DNA of 64,000 bases from Methylobacterium currus. Its GTDB lineage: Bacteria; Pseudomonadota; Alphaproteobacteria; Rhizobiales; Beijerinckiaceae. Under the pieces are notes generated by a model, which worked only from the letters and a program-made list of their open reading frames with translations, made no database searches and was not told the DNA's origin. Below, piece by piece: positions 56,002-64,000 of the stretch. The stretch is from the NCBI RefSeq assembly GCF_003058325.1, contig NZ_CP028843.1:5139001-5203000 (forward strand). Reading direction: 5' to 3'. Position 1 is the first letter of the stretch; every line of letters starts with the position of its first letter. Both the position numbers and the translations under genes were made by a program.

Positions 56002-56694
56002 TCAGCGCTGCATCGCCCCGGTGAGCCGTTCCCTGATCCGCTCGCGCAACGCGCTCGGCAGCTCCAGGTCGACGAGGCGCCAGGTCCAGCCGCGCAGGCG
56101 CAGGCGCAGGCGGAAGCGGCTCTCGAGCGGCCGGTCGGGCGGGTAGCTCACCACCATGCCGCGAAAGCCCCGCGGCTCGGCCGAGCGGAACAGGGCGAAG
56201 AGCTGGCTGAATGTCGAGGCATGCAGGCCGAGGCCGTCCTTGGCCTTCGGGGTCACGGCCCTCGGGGTCGCGCCGGATGCGGAGGTCGTCTCGCCGGGCG
56301 CGTCCTCGCGGGCCGTGTCGCGTGCGCTTTCCCGGGCACCATCGCGGGCGAGGCCGGCGCGCACGGGCCAGCCGTCGTCGAGGAGGTCGATCAGGGTCTC
56401 GGGCGTGACCAGGGACTCGACCAGCGGCTCGGCCAGCGCCCCGCTCGCCTCGGTCAGGATGGTGCGCTCCCGGGGCGACAGGTCGCGGCGGGCCGAGATC
56501 CCGTCGACCGCCGCGGCGAGGGCCTGCTTGGTCAGGGACAGACGCAGAGTGCGGAAGTTCACCCTTTGCGCCACGGAGGCGGCGTCATGCGCCTGCACCG
56601 CCTGCGACAGGCGGTAGAGCGCGATGTAGGGCGAGACACCGTAGGCGATCCACAGGAGCAGGACCGCCAGGCCCGCGAGCCACCAGCGCGTCAT
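56002..56694 (-). CDS. DUF2939 membrane-anchored protein
   Basis: 230 residues. One N-terminal helix (WWLAGLAVLLLWIAYGVSPYIA) and then YRLSQAVQAHDAASVAQRVNF, the DUF2939 signature, with LVTPETLIDLLDDG later. An Ala/Arg/Asp-rich linker (ARESARDTAREDAPG) interrupts the domain; the end is RWRL-like (WTWRLVDLELP). Function unknown; the bulk faces the periplasm. Confidence 0.82.
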   Translation of the reverse strand: MTRWWLAGLAVLLLWIAYGVSPYIALYRLSQAVQAHDAASVAQRVNFRTLRLSLTKQALAAAVDGISARRDLSPRERTILTEASGALAEPLVESLVTPETLIDLLDDGWPVRAGLARDGARESARDTAREDAPGETTSASGATPRAVTPKAKDGLGLHASTFSQLFALFRSAEPRGFRGMVVSYPPDRPLESRFRLRLRLRGWTWRLVDLELPSALRERIRERLTGAMQR

Positions 56695-56728
56695 GCCCGA
56701 TCGCCGGCAGGAGGGTGCGCGAGGCCGG

Positions 56729-57262
56729 TCACGCGGGGCGCGCGAGGTGGGCGAAGGCGGCGATCACCTGCTCGTAGACCGGGCGCTTGAACGGAATGAC
56801 CAACTCGGCGAGGTTGGCCAGCGGCTCCCAGCGCCAGCCGTCGAACTCCGCCTTGTGGGCGCCGCCGCCCGGCCGCAGGATGTCGATCTCGCGCTCGTCA
56901 CCCTCGAACGCGAAGGCGAACCATTTCTGGGTCTGGCCGCGGTAGCGCCCCTTCCAGGGCTTGCCCGCCGCAAAGGTCGGCAGGTCGTAGGAGTACCAGC
57001 CCGGCGCCTCGGCCAGCAGGCGCACCGACGCGGGGGCGACGTTCGTCTCCTCGTAGAGCTCGCGCAGGGCGGCGTCGCGCGGTGCCTCGCCCTCGTCGAT
57101 GCCGCCCTGCGGCATCTGCCAGGCATGGGCGCCGAGATCGGCCGATTCGTGCCGCCGATGGCCGGCGAAGACCAGCCCGTCGCGGTTGAACAGGGCGATG
57201 CCGACGCAGGGCCGGTAGGGAAGGCTGGCCAGGGCGGCCTCGGAGCGGTGAAGCGGTGCCAT
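56729..57262 (-). CDS. rppH: RNA pyrophosphohydrolase
   Basis: 177 residues. Nudix box begins [18 protein letters not shown] at residue 53. RppH features: [25 protein letters not shown] before the box, WYSYDLP and [11 protein letters not shown] after it, KRPVYEQV at the end. Removes pyrophosphate from 5'-triphosphorylated RNA to start decay. Confidence 0.95.
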   Translation of the reverse strand: MAPLHRSEAALASLPYRPCVGIALFNRDGLVFAGHRRHESADLGAHAWQMPQGGIDEGEAPRDAALRELYEETNVAPASVRLLAEAPGWYSYDLPTFAAGKPWKGRYRGQTQKWFAFAFEGDEREIDILRPGGGAHKAEFDGWRWEPLANLAELVIPFKRPVYEQVIAAFAHLARPA

Positions 57263-57343
57263 GAGGCGACCTTAGAGCAATTTCCCCGTCTGTGGACCGA
57301 CCATCCGGCAAAATTGCGGGGTGAGAGGGGGTAGGGCCGCGAT

Positions 57344-58537
57344 TCAGGGTCCGGAACGCATGGCTCGGCTCGCCGGGACCAGCAGGATGCCGCGGGATTC
57401 GAGGTCCCGCGCCCAGCGGGCGATGCGGTCGATGGAGAGCGGCAGGGCGGTGGCGGAGCCCAGCGCGAAGCCCGCCTTGCGCGCCGCCTCCTCCAGGCGA
57501 GCGAGCTCGCGGTCGATCGCGTCCGGGCGCGGCACCGCGTCGACGACGATCTCGGCCCGGGCCGCCGGCACCTTGGCCTTGCGGGCGAGGTCGCGGGCGA
57601 GCGAGCGCGGCGAGCTGCCGTCGTCGAGGAAGCCGAGGCCGCGGGCGCCGATCTCGCGCAGGACCGGCTCCAGGGAAGCAGCCTCGGCCGTGAGGCGCGC
57701 GCCCATGAAGTTCGTCACCCCGACCGCGCCGGGCACCCGGGCAAGCACGAAGGCGAGGCGGTCGAGGTTCTCGGCCGGCTTGGCCCCCGCCAGCAGGGTC
57801 TGGGGGCCGGGGTCGTTGTCGGGATAGTCGAACGGCTCCATCGGCACCTGGACCATCACCTCGTGCCCGGCCTCGCGGGCGCGGGCGGCGCTGCGGGTGA
57901 CGTCGGCGCCGTAGGGCGCGAAGGCCAGGGTGACCGCCGGCGGCAGGCGCTGCACCGCGTCCTGGGTCGCCGCCTGGCCGATGCCGAGGCCCGAGACCAC
58001 GAGGGCGATGCGGCCGGCGACCGCCCCGCCCCGCTCCAGCCCCGAGGCCTCGGGGCGGGCATAGACGTCGAGGGACCGGGCACCGTCCGGGCCGATCTTC
58101 GGCAATGTGCCGTAGCGGCCGCGCTCGGCGAGACGCGGGTCGGGGGCGGGGTTCAGCTGGATCGGGGCGTTGCCCGGCACCCGGATCACCACCGAATCCG
58201 GCGCGGTCGCGCCGTCCGGCCGGCTCACTGCGACGCCCGAGGCCCGCTCGACCTCGCCGGCGCTGCGGCTCGCGGGGTCGGGACGCGACGGAACGGCCGG
58301 CTCCGGCGCCGGCGCGCTCGGTGCCCGGATCGTGATGGCGGCGATCGCATAGGGCTCGCCGGCGAGCGGGTCGTCGCTGAGGACGAGGAAGGCGGCGAGC
58401 GCGAGGGCGCCTGCGCCGAGGGCGGCGCCGGCGAGCAGCCGCGGCTGCAGGGCGGCGCGCCAGCGCTGGACGCGGGCGGTCGCCTCGCCCCTCAGCCCGA
58501 GGGGACGGGTCAGGATGGTGTCGGACGCGAGCGGCAC
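57344..58537 (-). CDS. divergent polysaccharide deacetylase-like protein (YibQ type)
   Basis: 397 residues. One N-terminal membrane helix (LAGAALGAGALALAAFLVL), a Pro/Arg-rich spacer, then the YibQ domain: IALVVSGLGIG, LPPAVTLAFAPYG, GHEVMVQVPMEPFDYPDNDPG, GVTNFMGARLT, and FLDDGSSP. The fold is a NodB-like barrel with a divergent active site. In alphaproteobacteria it usually neighbours ctpA and the EnvC-like gene, as here, so a role in peptidoglycan remodelling is likely. Confidence 0.9.
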   Translation of the reverse strand: MPLASDTILTRPLGLRGEATARVQRWRAALQPRLLAGAALGAGALALAAFLVLSDDPLAGEPYAIAAITIRAPSAPAPEPAVPSRPDPASRSAGEVERASGVAVSRPDGATAPDSVVIRVPGNAPIQLNPAPDPRLAERGRYGTLPKIGPDGARSLDVYARPEASGLERGGAVAGRIALVVSGLGIGQAATQDAVQRLPPAVTLAFAPYGADVTRSAARAREAGHEVMVQVPMEPFDYPDNDPGPQTLLAGAKPAENLDRLAFVLARVPGAVGVTNFMGARLTAEAASLEPVLREIGARGLGFLDDGSSPRSLARDLARKAKVPAARAEIVVDAVPRPDAIDRELARLEEAARKAGFALGSATALPLSIDRIARWARDLESRGILLVPASRAMRSGP

Positions 58538-58579
58538 TGGCGTGAGGTCCCGCGACCGTGTCGCTGCTAGATAAGCGGA

Positions 58580-58619
58580 AGGCCCGCAGCGCCGGTCGTT
58601 CGACCGGTATTGCGGGCCT
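58580..58619 (-). terminator. large hairpin after ctpA
   Basis: AGGCCCGCA/TGCGGGCCT outer stem enclosing CCGGTCG-TT-CGACCGG. Only a weak T-rich tail on the minus strand, so termination is not certain. Confidence 0.55.
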
Positions 58620-58688
58620 TCGTGGTAAATGCGGCGTTAAGGCGGGCGCGTCCCGCGCCCGGGAGACACCGTTAGGAGACGCGGCCGA

Positions 58689-60017
58689 TCAGTTCGGGTT
58701 CGGGACGGTGGTCTTCGCGGTGTTGGCGGCGCCCTTCTGCACGCCGTGCAGGAAGTCGATCGCGGCGATCAGCTGCTTGTCCTTGGCCGGGTCCGGCGGG
58801 ACATAGGCCGACGACCCGCCGCGCTCCTCGGTGTCCTTCTGCTTCAGGTGGCCCTTCAGGCCGGCCTCGCCCTTGGTCTCGTCCTTGCCCTTCAGCTCGT
58901 CGGGCACGTCCTGCAGCACCTCCTGGTCCGGCTCGATGCCCTTGGCCTGGATCGAGCGGCCGGACGGGGTGTAGTAGCGCGCGGTGGTAAGCCGCAGGGC
59001 GCCGTTGCCGCCGAGCGGGATGATCGACTGCACCGACCCCTTGCCGAAGGAGCGGGTGCCGAGCACCGTCGCCCGCTTGTGGTCCTGAAGCGCGCCGGCG
59101 ACGATCTCGGAGGCCGAGGCCGATCCGCCATTGACCAGCACCACGACCGGCTTGCCCTTGGTCAGGTCGCCGGACTTGGCCGAGAAGCGCTGGGTCTCGT
59201 CCGGGTTGCGGCCGCGGGTCGAGACGATCTCGCCGCGGTCGAGGAAGGCGTCGGAGACCATCACCGCCTGGTCGAGCAGGCCGCCCGGATTGTTGCGCAG
59301 GTCGATGATGAAGCCCTTGAGCTTGTCGCCCGGCAGGTCGGTCGCGATCTTGTCCACGGCGGCCTTCAGGCCGTCATAGGTCTGCTCGTTGAACTGGGTC
59401 AGGCGGATATAGCCGATGTCGCCGCCCTCGGTGCGCGAGCGCACGGGCTTGATCCGGATCAGGTCGCGGTTGAGCGTGACCTCGATCGGGTCCTTGGCCT
59501 CCTTGCGGGTGATCTTGAGCTTCACCGGCGAGTTGACCGGGCCGCGCATCTTGTCGACGGCCTGGTTGAGGGTCAGGCCCTGGACCTGGTCGTTGTCGAT
59601 CTGGGTGATGATGTCGTTGGCGAGCAGGCCGGCGCGGGCGGCCGGCGTGTCGTCGATCGGGGTGACGACCTTGATCAGGCCGTCCTCCATCGTCACCTCG
59701 ATGCCGAGGCCGCCGAACTCGCCCCGGGTCTGCACCTGCATGTCACGGAAGCTCTTGGCGTCCATGTAGCTCGAATGCGGGTCGAGGGAGGTCAGCATGC
59801 CGTTGACGGCCGCCTCGATCAGCTTCCCCTCGTCGGGCTTCTCGACGTAGTCGGTGCGGATCTTCTCGAACACGTCGCCGAACAGGCTGAGCTGGCGATA
59901 GGTCTCGGCCGAGGCAGCGACGGCGCTCGTGCTCGAGAGCAGGTGGGTCTGGGTCGCCACCGTAGCCGTCCCGGCGCCCAACATGGCTCCGAACAGGACG
60001 AGGGAAACTTTGCGCAT
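58689..60017 (-). CDS. ctpA: carboxyl-terminal processing peptidase (S41)
   Basis: 442 residues from ATG 60017, which overlaps the stop of the EnvC-like gene (TAATG). Signal peptide at the start (RKVSLVLFGAMLGAGTATVA), then a CTP N-terminal helix, PDZ domain (LGIEVTMEDGLIKVV, LLANDIITQIDNDQV) and the S41 core: catalytic Ser in NGGSASASEIVAGAL and Lys in GTRSFGKGSVQ. Degrades C-terminally tagged or envelope proteins in the periplasm, including peptidoglycan enzymes in related bacteria. Translational coupling to envC suggests joint action. Confidence 0.96.
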   Translation of the reverse strand: MRKVSLVLFGAMLGAGTATVATQTHLLSSTSAVAASAETYRQLSLFGDVFEKIRTDYVEKPDEGKLIEAAVNGMLTSLDPHSSYMDAKSFRDMQVQTRGEFGGLGIEVTMEDGLIKVVTPIDDTPAARAGLLANDIITQIDNDQVQGLTLNQAVDKMRGPVNSPVKLKITRKEAKDPIEVTLNRDLIRIKPVRSRTEGGDIGYIRLTQFNEQTYDGLKAAVDKIATDLPGDKLKGFIIDLRNNPGGLLDQAVMVSDAFLDRGEIVSTRGRNPDETQRFSAKSGDLTKGKPVVVLVNGGSASASEIVAGALQDHKRATVLGTRSFGKGSVQSIIPLGGNGALRLTTARYYTPSGRSIQAKGIEPDQEVLQDVPDELKGKDETKGEAGLKGHLKQKDTEERGGSSAYVPPDPAKDKQLIAAIDFLHGVQKGAANTAKTTVPNPN

Positions 60018-61372
60018 TATCCGCGAACCTTCTCGCTTGACCCTTTGGCCCACCAAGGATCCGGGTCGATGGAGCCACCGTCTTTTTTGAACTCGACGTA
60101 CAGGACGGGATCGTTCCGCCCACCGGCTCCTGCCGAAGGTGCGGCGCCCGTGTCTCCCATCACGGCGACCGGCTCCCCCGCGAGCACGAACTGACCCACC
60201 TCGACGTTGATCTGGTCCATGCCCGCCAGGAGCAGATAGTAGCCGTCGCCTGCGTTGATGATCAAGAGACGACCGTAGGAGCGGAACGCCCCCGCATAGG
60301 CCACCCAGCCGTCGGCCGGAGAGGAGACGACGCCCCGCGGGCGCGTCATGAGCGATATGCCGCGGCTCGTTCCCCCGGCCCCGTCCGGGCTGCCGAAGGT
60401 CCGCACCACCTCGCCGCTCACCGGGCGCGGCACCAGGCCGCGCACCTGGGGGAAGGGCACCTTGGGGGCGAGCCGCGCCGGATCGCGCAGGGCCGCCGCC
60501 GCGAAGCGCTCGCGGGTCTCGCGGCTCTCGGCCTCGGCCGCCTCCTTGGCGGCGCCGGCGGCGCGGCGGGCATTCGCCAGGTCGCCGTCCAGGCGGTCGA
60601 CCAGATCCTTGAGGGAGCGGGCCTGGCCGGCAAGTCCCGTCGCGCGCTCGCGCTCGGCCGTCAGGCCGCTCTCGGCCTCGCCGAGGCGGGCCTGGCGGGC
60701 GGCGATGAGGGCGGTGAGGCGCTGGCGCTCGGCGGCCCAGCCCTTGATGTCGCCGCGCAGGGTCTCCTGGTCGGCGGCGATGAGGCCGCGCAGGCGCACC
60801 AGCTCGGCGAGGTCGCCGGCCAGGGTCTCGGCCTCGCCCTGCAATTCGGGCACCACGGCGCCGAGCAGCATCGAGGTGCGGATCGCTGCGAGCACGTCCT
60901 CGGGCCGCACCAGCACCGCCGGCGGCGGGCGCCGTCCCATGCGCTGGAGCGCCGCCAGCACCTCCGCGATGACGCCGCGGCGGGCCTCCAGCGAGCGGCG
61001 CAGCGCCGTCTCGCTGCCCGCCATGGTCTGGAGCCGCGCCTCCAGCTCGGAGATGCGGTCCTCCGCCTCCTGCGCCTTGCGGGCGGCGTCGATCAGGGCC
61101 TGGTTGAGGCGGGCACCGTCGCCCTTGATCTCGGCCACCTCGCGCTCGAGCTTGGCCCGGGTCTCGGTGCTGGCCTGGAGCGCGGCGTCGATCGCCCGCA
61201 GGCTCTCGGCCCGCCGGTCCTTCTCGGCTTGGGCCTTCGCCACGGGATCTTGTGCCTTCGCCACGGGATCTTGAGCCTTCGCCACGGGATCCGCATCTGG
61301 CGCCGGCTGGGCGCAGGCGAGGGTCGCGGCCGTCAGGAGCGCGGCGATGGCGGGGGGGAGCGCTCGGGTCAC
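60017..61372 (-). CDS. envC: EnvC-like murein hydrolase activator
   Basis: 451 residues. Signal peptide MTRALPPAIAALLTAATLACA, then a triplicated DPVAKAQ (21-bp DNA repeat). Long coiled coil (residues ~50-300) and a C-terminal LytM/M23 domain (PVSGEVVRTFGSPDGAGG, GYYLLLAGMDQINVEVGQFVLAGEPV). The metal ligands of active LytM are missing: the HxxxD region reads GISLMTRP and the HxH region LLLAGM. EnvC is an inactive M23 protein that activates amidases at division. Overlaps rlmH by four bases. Confidence 0.92.
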   Translation of the reverse strand: MTRALPPAIAALLTAATLACAQPAPDADPVAKAQDPVAKAQDPVAKAQAEKDRRAESLRAIDAALQASTETRAKLEREVAEIKGDGARLNQALIDAARKAQEAEDRISELEARLQTMAGSETALRRSLEARRGVIAEVLAALQRMGRRPPPAVLVRPEDVLAAIRTSMLLGAVVPELQGEAETLAGDLAELVRLRGLIAADQETLRGDIKGWAAERQRLTALIAARQARLGEAESGLTAERERATGLAGQARSLKDLVDRLDGDLANARRAAGAAKEAAEAESRETRERFAAAALRDPARLAPKVPFPQVRGLVPRPVSGEVVRTFGSPDGAGGTSRGISLMTRPRGVVSSPADGWVAYAGAFRSYGRLLIINAGDGYYLLLAGMDQINVEVGQFVLAGEPVAVMGDTGAAPSAGAGGRNDPVLYVEFKKDGGSIDPDPWWAKGSSEKVRG

Positions 61373-61857
61373 GGGGCGCCGCGGTGATAGGGATGGCCGG
61401 AGAGGATCGTCATGGCCCGGTAGAGCTGCTCGAGGGCCAGGACCCGGACGAGCCCATGCGGCAGGGTGGCGGCCCCGAAGGCGAAGATGAGGTCCGCTCT
61501 GGCCCTGACACTAGGATCCAGGCCGTCGGCGCCGCCAATCACGATGGCGAGACCGGGCCGCCCGCCGTCGCGCCACGCGCCGAGCTGGTCGGCGAAAGCG
61601 AGGCTCGTCACCGCCCTGCCGCCCTCGTCGAGGACGAGCACGGCGGCGCCCGGCGGGATCGCCGCCAGGATCGCGCCCGCCTCCTCGGCGCAGCGGTCCG
61701 GCGCGCGCCGGGCCCGGCTCTCCGGGATCTCGGTCAGCTGCACGGCGGCGAAGCCGAGGCTGCGGCCCAGCGCGTCGGCGCGGCCGCGATACTCCTCGGC
61801 GAGGTCGCGCTCCGGGCCGCGCTTGAGGCGGCCCACCGCGACGAGGGCGAGCCGCAT
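61369..61857 (-). CDS. rlmH: 23S rRNA pseudouridine-1915 N3-methyltransferase
   Basis: 162 residues. SPOUT fold: LVAVGRLKRGPERDLAEEY, VLVLDEGGRAVTS, IVIGGADGLDPSVRARADL and HGLVRVLALEQLYRAMTILSGHPYHR, the conserved end. Methylates pseudouridine 1915 in helix 69. Stands between rsfS and envC in the usual Hyphomicrobiales order. Confidence 0.95.
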   Translation of the reverse strand: MRLALVAVGRLKRGPERDLAEEYRGRADALGRSLGFAAVQLTEIPESRARRAPDRCAEEAGAILAAIPPGAAVLVLDEGGRAVTSLAFADQLGAWRDGGRPGLAIVIGGADGLDPSVRARADLIFAFGAATLPHGLVRVLALEQLYRAMTILSGHPYHRGAP

Positions 61858-61890
61858 GGCGGCGTGTCCGTCCGTCTGCGCTGCGTGCGG

Positions 61891-62223
61891 TCAGCCGGCG
61901 AGGCGGTCGGCCGGCCGGTCGGCGCCCCAAATCTTCTCGAGATTGTAGAAGTGCCGCACCTCGGGCCGGAAGATGTGGACCAGGAGGTCGCCGGCATCGA
62001 TCAGCACCCAGTCGCAGGCCGGCAGGCCCTCGACCCGGGGATTGCCGAAGCCGCGGCTCTTCAGCTCCTGGATCACCTTGTCGGCGATGGAGCCGACATG
62101 GCGCTGCGAGCGGCCGGAGGTGATGATCATGGCGTCGGCGATGGAGGTCTTGCCGGCGAGATCGATCTCGACCGTCTCCTCGGCCTTCATGTCCTCGAGG
62201 CAGGCGAGGGCAACCGACCTCAT
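61891..62223 (-). CDS. rsfS: ribosomal silencing factor RsfS
   Basis: 110 residues from ATG 62223 (GAGG eight bases upstream). Core: VEIDLAGKTSIADAMIITSGRSQRH, GNPRVEGLPACDWVLIDAGDLLVHIF and RHFYNLEKIWG. Binds ribosomal protein L14 and blocks subunit joining when nutrients fail. The frame is open to another ATG at 62409, giving a 62-residue N-terminal extension; rhizobial relatives carry some extension, so the start is uncertain. Confidence 0.92.
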   Translation of the reverse strand: MRSVALACLEDMKAEETVEIDLAGKTSIADAMIITSGRSQRHVGSIADKVIQELKSRGFGNPRVEGLPACDWVLIDAGDLLVHIFRPEVRHFYNLEKIWGADRPADRLAG

Positions 62224-62495
62224 GTCCGCGGCCTCGGGCGCGTCGATCCGGGATTGCTGCCGGGATTCCTGCGCATCGGGCTGCACGGGAAGCTCGTTGT
62301 CATGAGCTTCGTGAGAGATTGCGTCGTTCAGTGCCGGCCCCTGTCGATGAAGGCACCCGGTGGCGCCACGAGACGATGTTGCCCGCGGCATACGCGGTGC
62401 CGATGCCATTAGACGGTGACAGTGGCGAACCGATGGCGAATTTTCAAGCTGGGGCCGCGCAAATCCCTTGCAAGCTCCCTGGCAATCGCCCGCGA

Positions 62496-63104
62496 TCAGG
62501 ACGTGGACCGGACCGTGGCGGCGCGCAGAGCCGTCGAGGACAGGCTGTTGCGCGGCCCGTGGAGGAAGACCCAGGCCGGCGGCGCCCGGTCGGCCAGGGT
62601 CGGGGCGGCGGCCTCGTCGAGGCGCGAGCCCGCGAGCGCCCGGGCGGCGGGGGACGCCATGGCCCGCAGGGTGTAGCCCGGCCGGTCGATCACCGCGATG
62701 GGCATCCGGGCGGCGATCGTGCGCCAGCCGCGCCAGCGATGGAAGCTCGCCAGGCTGTCGGCGCCCATGATCCAGACGAAGTGGACCTCCGGGTGCCGCG
62801 CGGTGAGCCAGGTCAGGGTCTCGACGGTGTAGCGAACCCCCAGGCCCGCCTCGAAGTCGGTGACGGCGATCCGCGGGTCGCGCGCCACCGCCCGGGCGCC
62901 CGCGGCGCGGGAGGCGGCGTCGGGCAGGTGGCTGCGGTCCTTGAGCGGGTTGCCGGGGCTCACCAGCCACCACATCCGGTCGAGGGCGAGGCGCCGCAGG
63001 GCCAGCCGGCTGACATGCCGGTGGCCGGCATGGGCCGGGTTGAACGAGCCGCCATAGAGGCCGACCCGCAGGCCCGGCGCGAGGGGCGGCAGGCGCACGA
63101 TCAC
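62496..63104 (-). CDS. nadD: nicotinate-nucleotide adenylyltransferase
   Basis: 202 residues from GTG 63104. Nucleotidyltransferase motif GLYGGSFNPAHAGHRHVS (HxGH), WWLVSPGNPLKD, WIMGADSLASFHRW, and SSTALRA at the end. Converts nicotinate mononucleotide to deamido-NAD. Lies between proA and rsfS as in related genomes. Confidence 0.96.
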   Translation of the reverse strand: MIVRLPPLAPGLRVGLYGGSFNPAHAGHRHVSRLALRRLALDRMWWLVSPGNPLKDRSHLPDAASRAAGARAVARDPRIAVTDFEAGLGVRYTVETLTWLTARHPEVHFVWIMGADSLASFHRWRGWRTIAARMPIAVIDRPGYTLRAMASPAARALAGSRLDEAAAPTLADRAPPAWVFLHGPRNSLSSTALRAATVRSTS

Positions 63105-63145
63105 GCGCGCGGTTCCGGAGCGTGGCGCCTCCCGCCTTCAGGTCG

Positions 63146-64000
63146 TCACGGGCGGATCTGCCCGGTGCCGCGGACCCGGTACTTGAAGGTGGTGAGCTGC
63201 TCGACGCCGACCGGGCCGCGGGCATGCATCCGCCCGGTGGCGATGCCGATCTCGGCGCCGAAGCCGAACTCGGCGCCATCGGCGAACTGGGTCGAGGCGT
63301 TGTGGACGACGATCGCCGAATCGACCTCCGCCAGGAAGCGCTCCGCCGCCGCCTGGTCCTCGGTTAGGATCGAGTCGGTGTGGTGCGAGCCGTAAGATTC
63401 GATGTGGTCGATGGCGGCCTCGAGCCCGTCCACCACCCGGACGGAGATGATCGCGTCGAGATACTCGGTGCGCCAATCCTCCTCGGTCGCCGGCGTCACC
63501 CGGGGATCGACCGCCTGCACGCCTTCGTCGCCGCGCACGGCACAGCCGGCCTCCAGGAGGTCGGTCACCAGGGGGCTGAGATAGGTGCCGGCGCAGGCGC
63601 GGTCGACCAGCAGGGTCTCGGCGGCGCCGCAGATGCCGGTGCGGCGCAGCTTGCTGTTGCGCACGATGGTGCGGGCCATGGCGAGGTCGGCGGCCGCGTG
63701 CACGAAGACGTGGCAGATCCCCTCCAGATGGGCGAAGACCGGCACCCGCGCCTCGTCCTGCACCCGGGCCACCAGGCCCTTGCCGCCGCGGGGCACGATC
63801 ACGTCGATGGCGCCGTCGAGGCCGGTGAGCATGGCGCCGACCGCCGCCCGGTCGCGGGTCGGCACGAGCTGGATCGCATCCGCCGGCAGGCCGCTGCGGG
63901 TCAGCCCCTCGCCCATCGCGGTCGCGATCGCTGTGGCGCTGCGATGGCTCTCCGAGCCTGCGCGCAGGATCGCGGCGTTGCCGGCCTTCAGACAGAGCGC
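63146..64000 (-). CDS. proA: glutamate-5-semialdehyde dehydrogenase (3' part)
   Basis: Truncated by the right edge: the frame is open to position 64000, and about 284 C-terminal residues are present. Catalytic Cys in [64 protein letters not shown] and [22 protein letters not shown] are all typical of ProA. Reduces glutamyl-5-phosphate to the semialdehyde in proline synthesis. Stop is 41 bases before the nadD start. Confidence 0.96.
   Translation of the reverse strand, partial: ALCLKAGNAAILRAGSESHRSATAIATAMGEGLTRSGLPADAIQLVPTRDRAAVGAMLTGLDGAIDVIVPRGGKGLVARVQDEARVPVFAHLEGICHVFVHAAADLAMARTIVRNSKLRRTGICGAAETLLVDRACAGTYLSPLVTDLLEAGCAVRGDEGVQAVDPRVTPATEEDWRTEYLDAIISVRVVDGLEAAIDHIESYGSHHTDSILTEDQAAAERFLAEVDSAIVVHNASTQFADGAEFGFGAEIGIATGRMHARGPVGVEQLTTFKYRVRGTGQIRP

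Overview
The window looks like chromosomal DNA of a Methylobacterium-type alphaproteobacterium (Hyphomicrobiales). GC is about 70%, third codon positions are almost all G or C, and there are many small secreted or coiled-coil proteins, DUF6894 and DUF1127 proteins, a phasin, PdhS/DivJ-type kinases, a rhizobial-type CarB with an insertion, and the gene order ileS-lspA-(exported protein)-M16-M16 and rlmH-rsfS-nadD-proA. The tRNA-His lacks G-1 and carries A73, a trait of an alphaproteobacterial subgroup. No insertion sequence, prophage, plasmid gene or CRISPR array was seen.

Layout. 1-6 kb: ClC channel, tRNA-His, small genes, and a small RNA of the mmgR type behind two tandem palindromes. 6-12 kb: envelope enzymes (SLT transglycosylase, transglutaminase-like protein, L,D-transpeptidase), a NepR domain fused to a degenerate receiver domain, and a phasin whose upstream region carries the same palindrome as mmgR. 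12-19.5 kb: PdhS-like kinase, amino-acid type binding protein, KgtP-like symporter with a possibly switching leader, and MsrP. 20-22.6 kb: lone soxA followed by a cobalt-type nitrile hydratase operon. 22.6-30 kb: dehydrogenases, TerB-like protein, LysR regulator, porin, GtrA, SDR. 30-35 kb: carB and greA. 35-40.6 kb: PrlF antitoxin remnant, peptidoglycan-binding protein coupled to a DivJ-like kinase, copper-chaperone-like protein, degenerate EAL protein. 40.6-47 kb: adenine deaminase, HAD hydrolase, cheZ/cheY, ribF, CadD-like transporter. 47-55 kb: ileS, lspA, exported protein, paired M16 proteins. 55-64 kb, minus strand: Hsp20/DUF1150, rppH, polysaccharide-deacetylase-like protein, ctpA, envC, rlmH, rsfS, nadD and the 3' part of proA.

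How the parts may work together. mmgR RNA, phasin and shared GTGC-N3-GCAC sites suggest a polyhydroxybutyrate-linked PhaR regulon. The NepR/pseudo-receiver fusion suggests an extra branch of the PhyR-NepR-EcfG general stress response. PdhS-like and DivJ-like kinases probably act on DivK. EnvC-like, CtpA, L,D-transpeptidase, SLT and peptidoglycan-binding proteins serve cell-wall remodelling. Two features cut across annotation: short tandem duplications lying on stop codons at eight genes, and a 31-codon patch inside ileS whose codon use is unlike anything around it.
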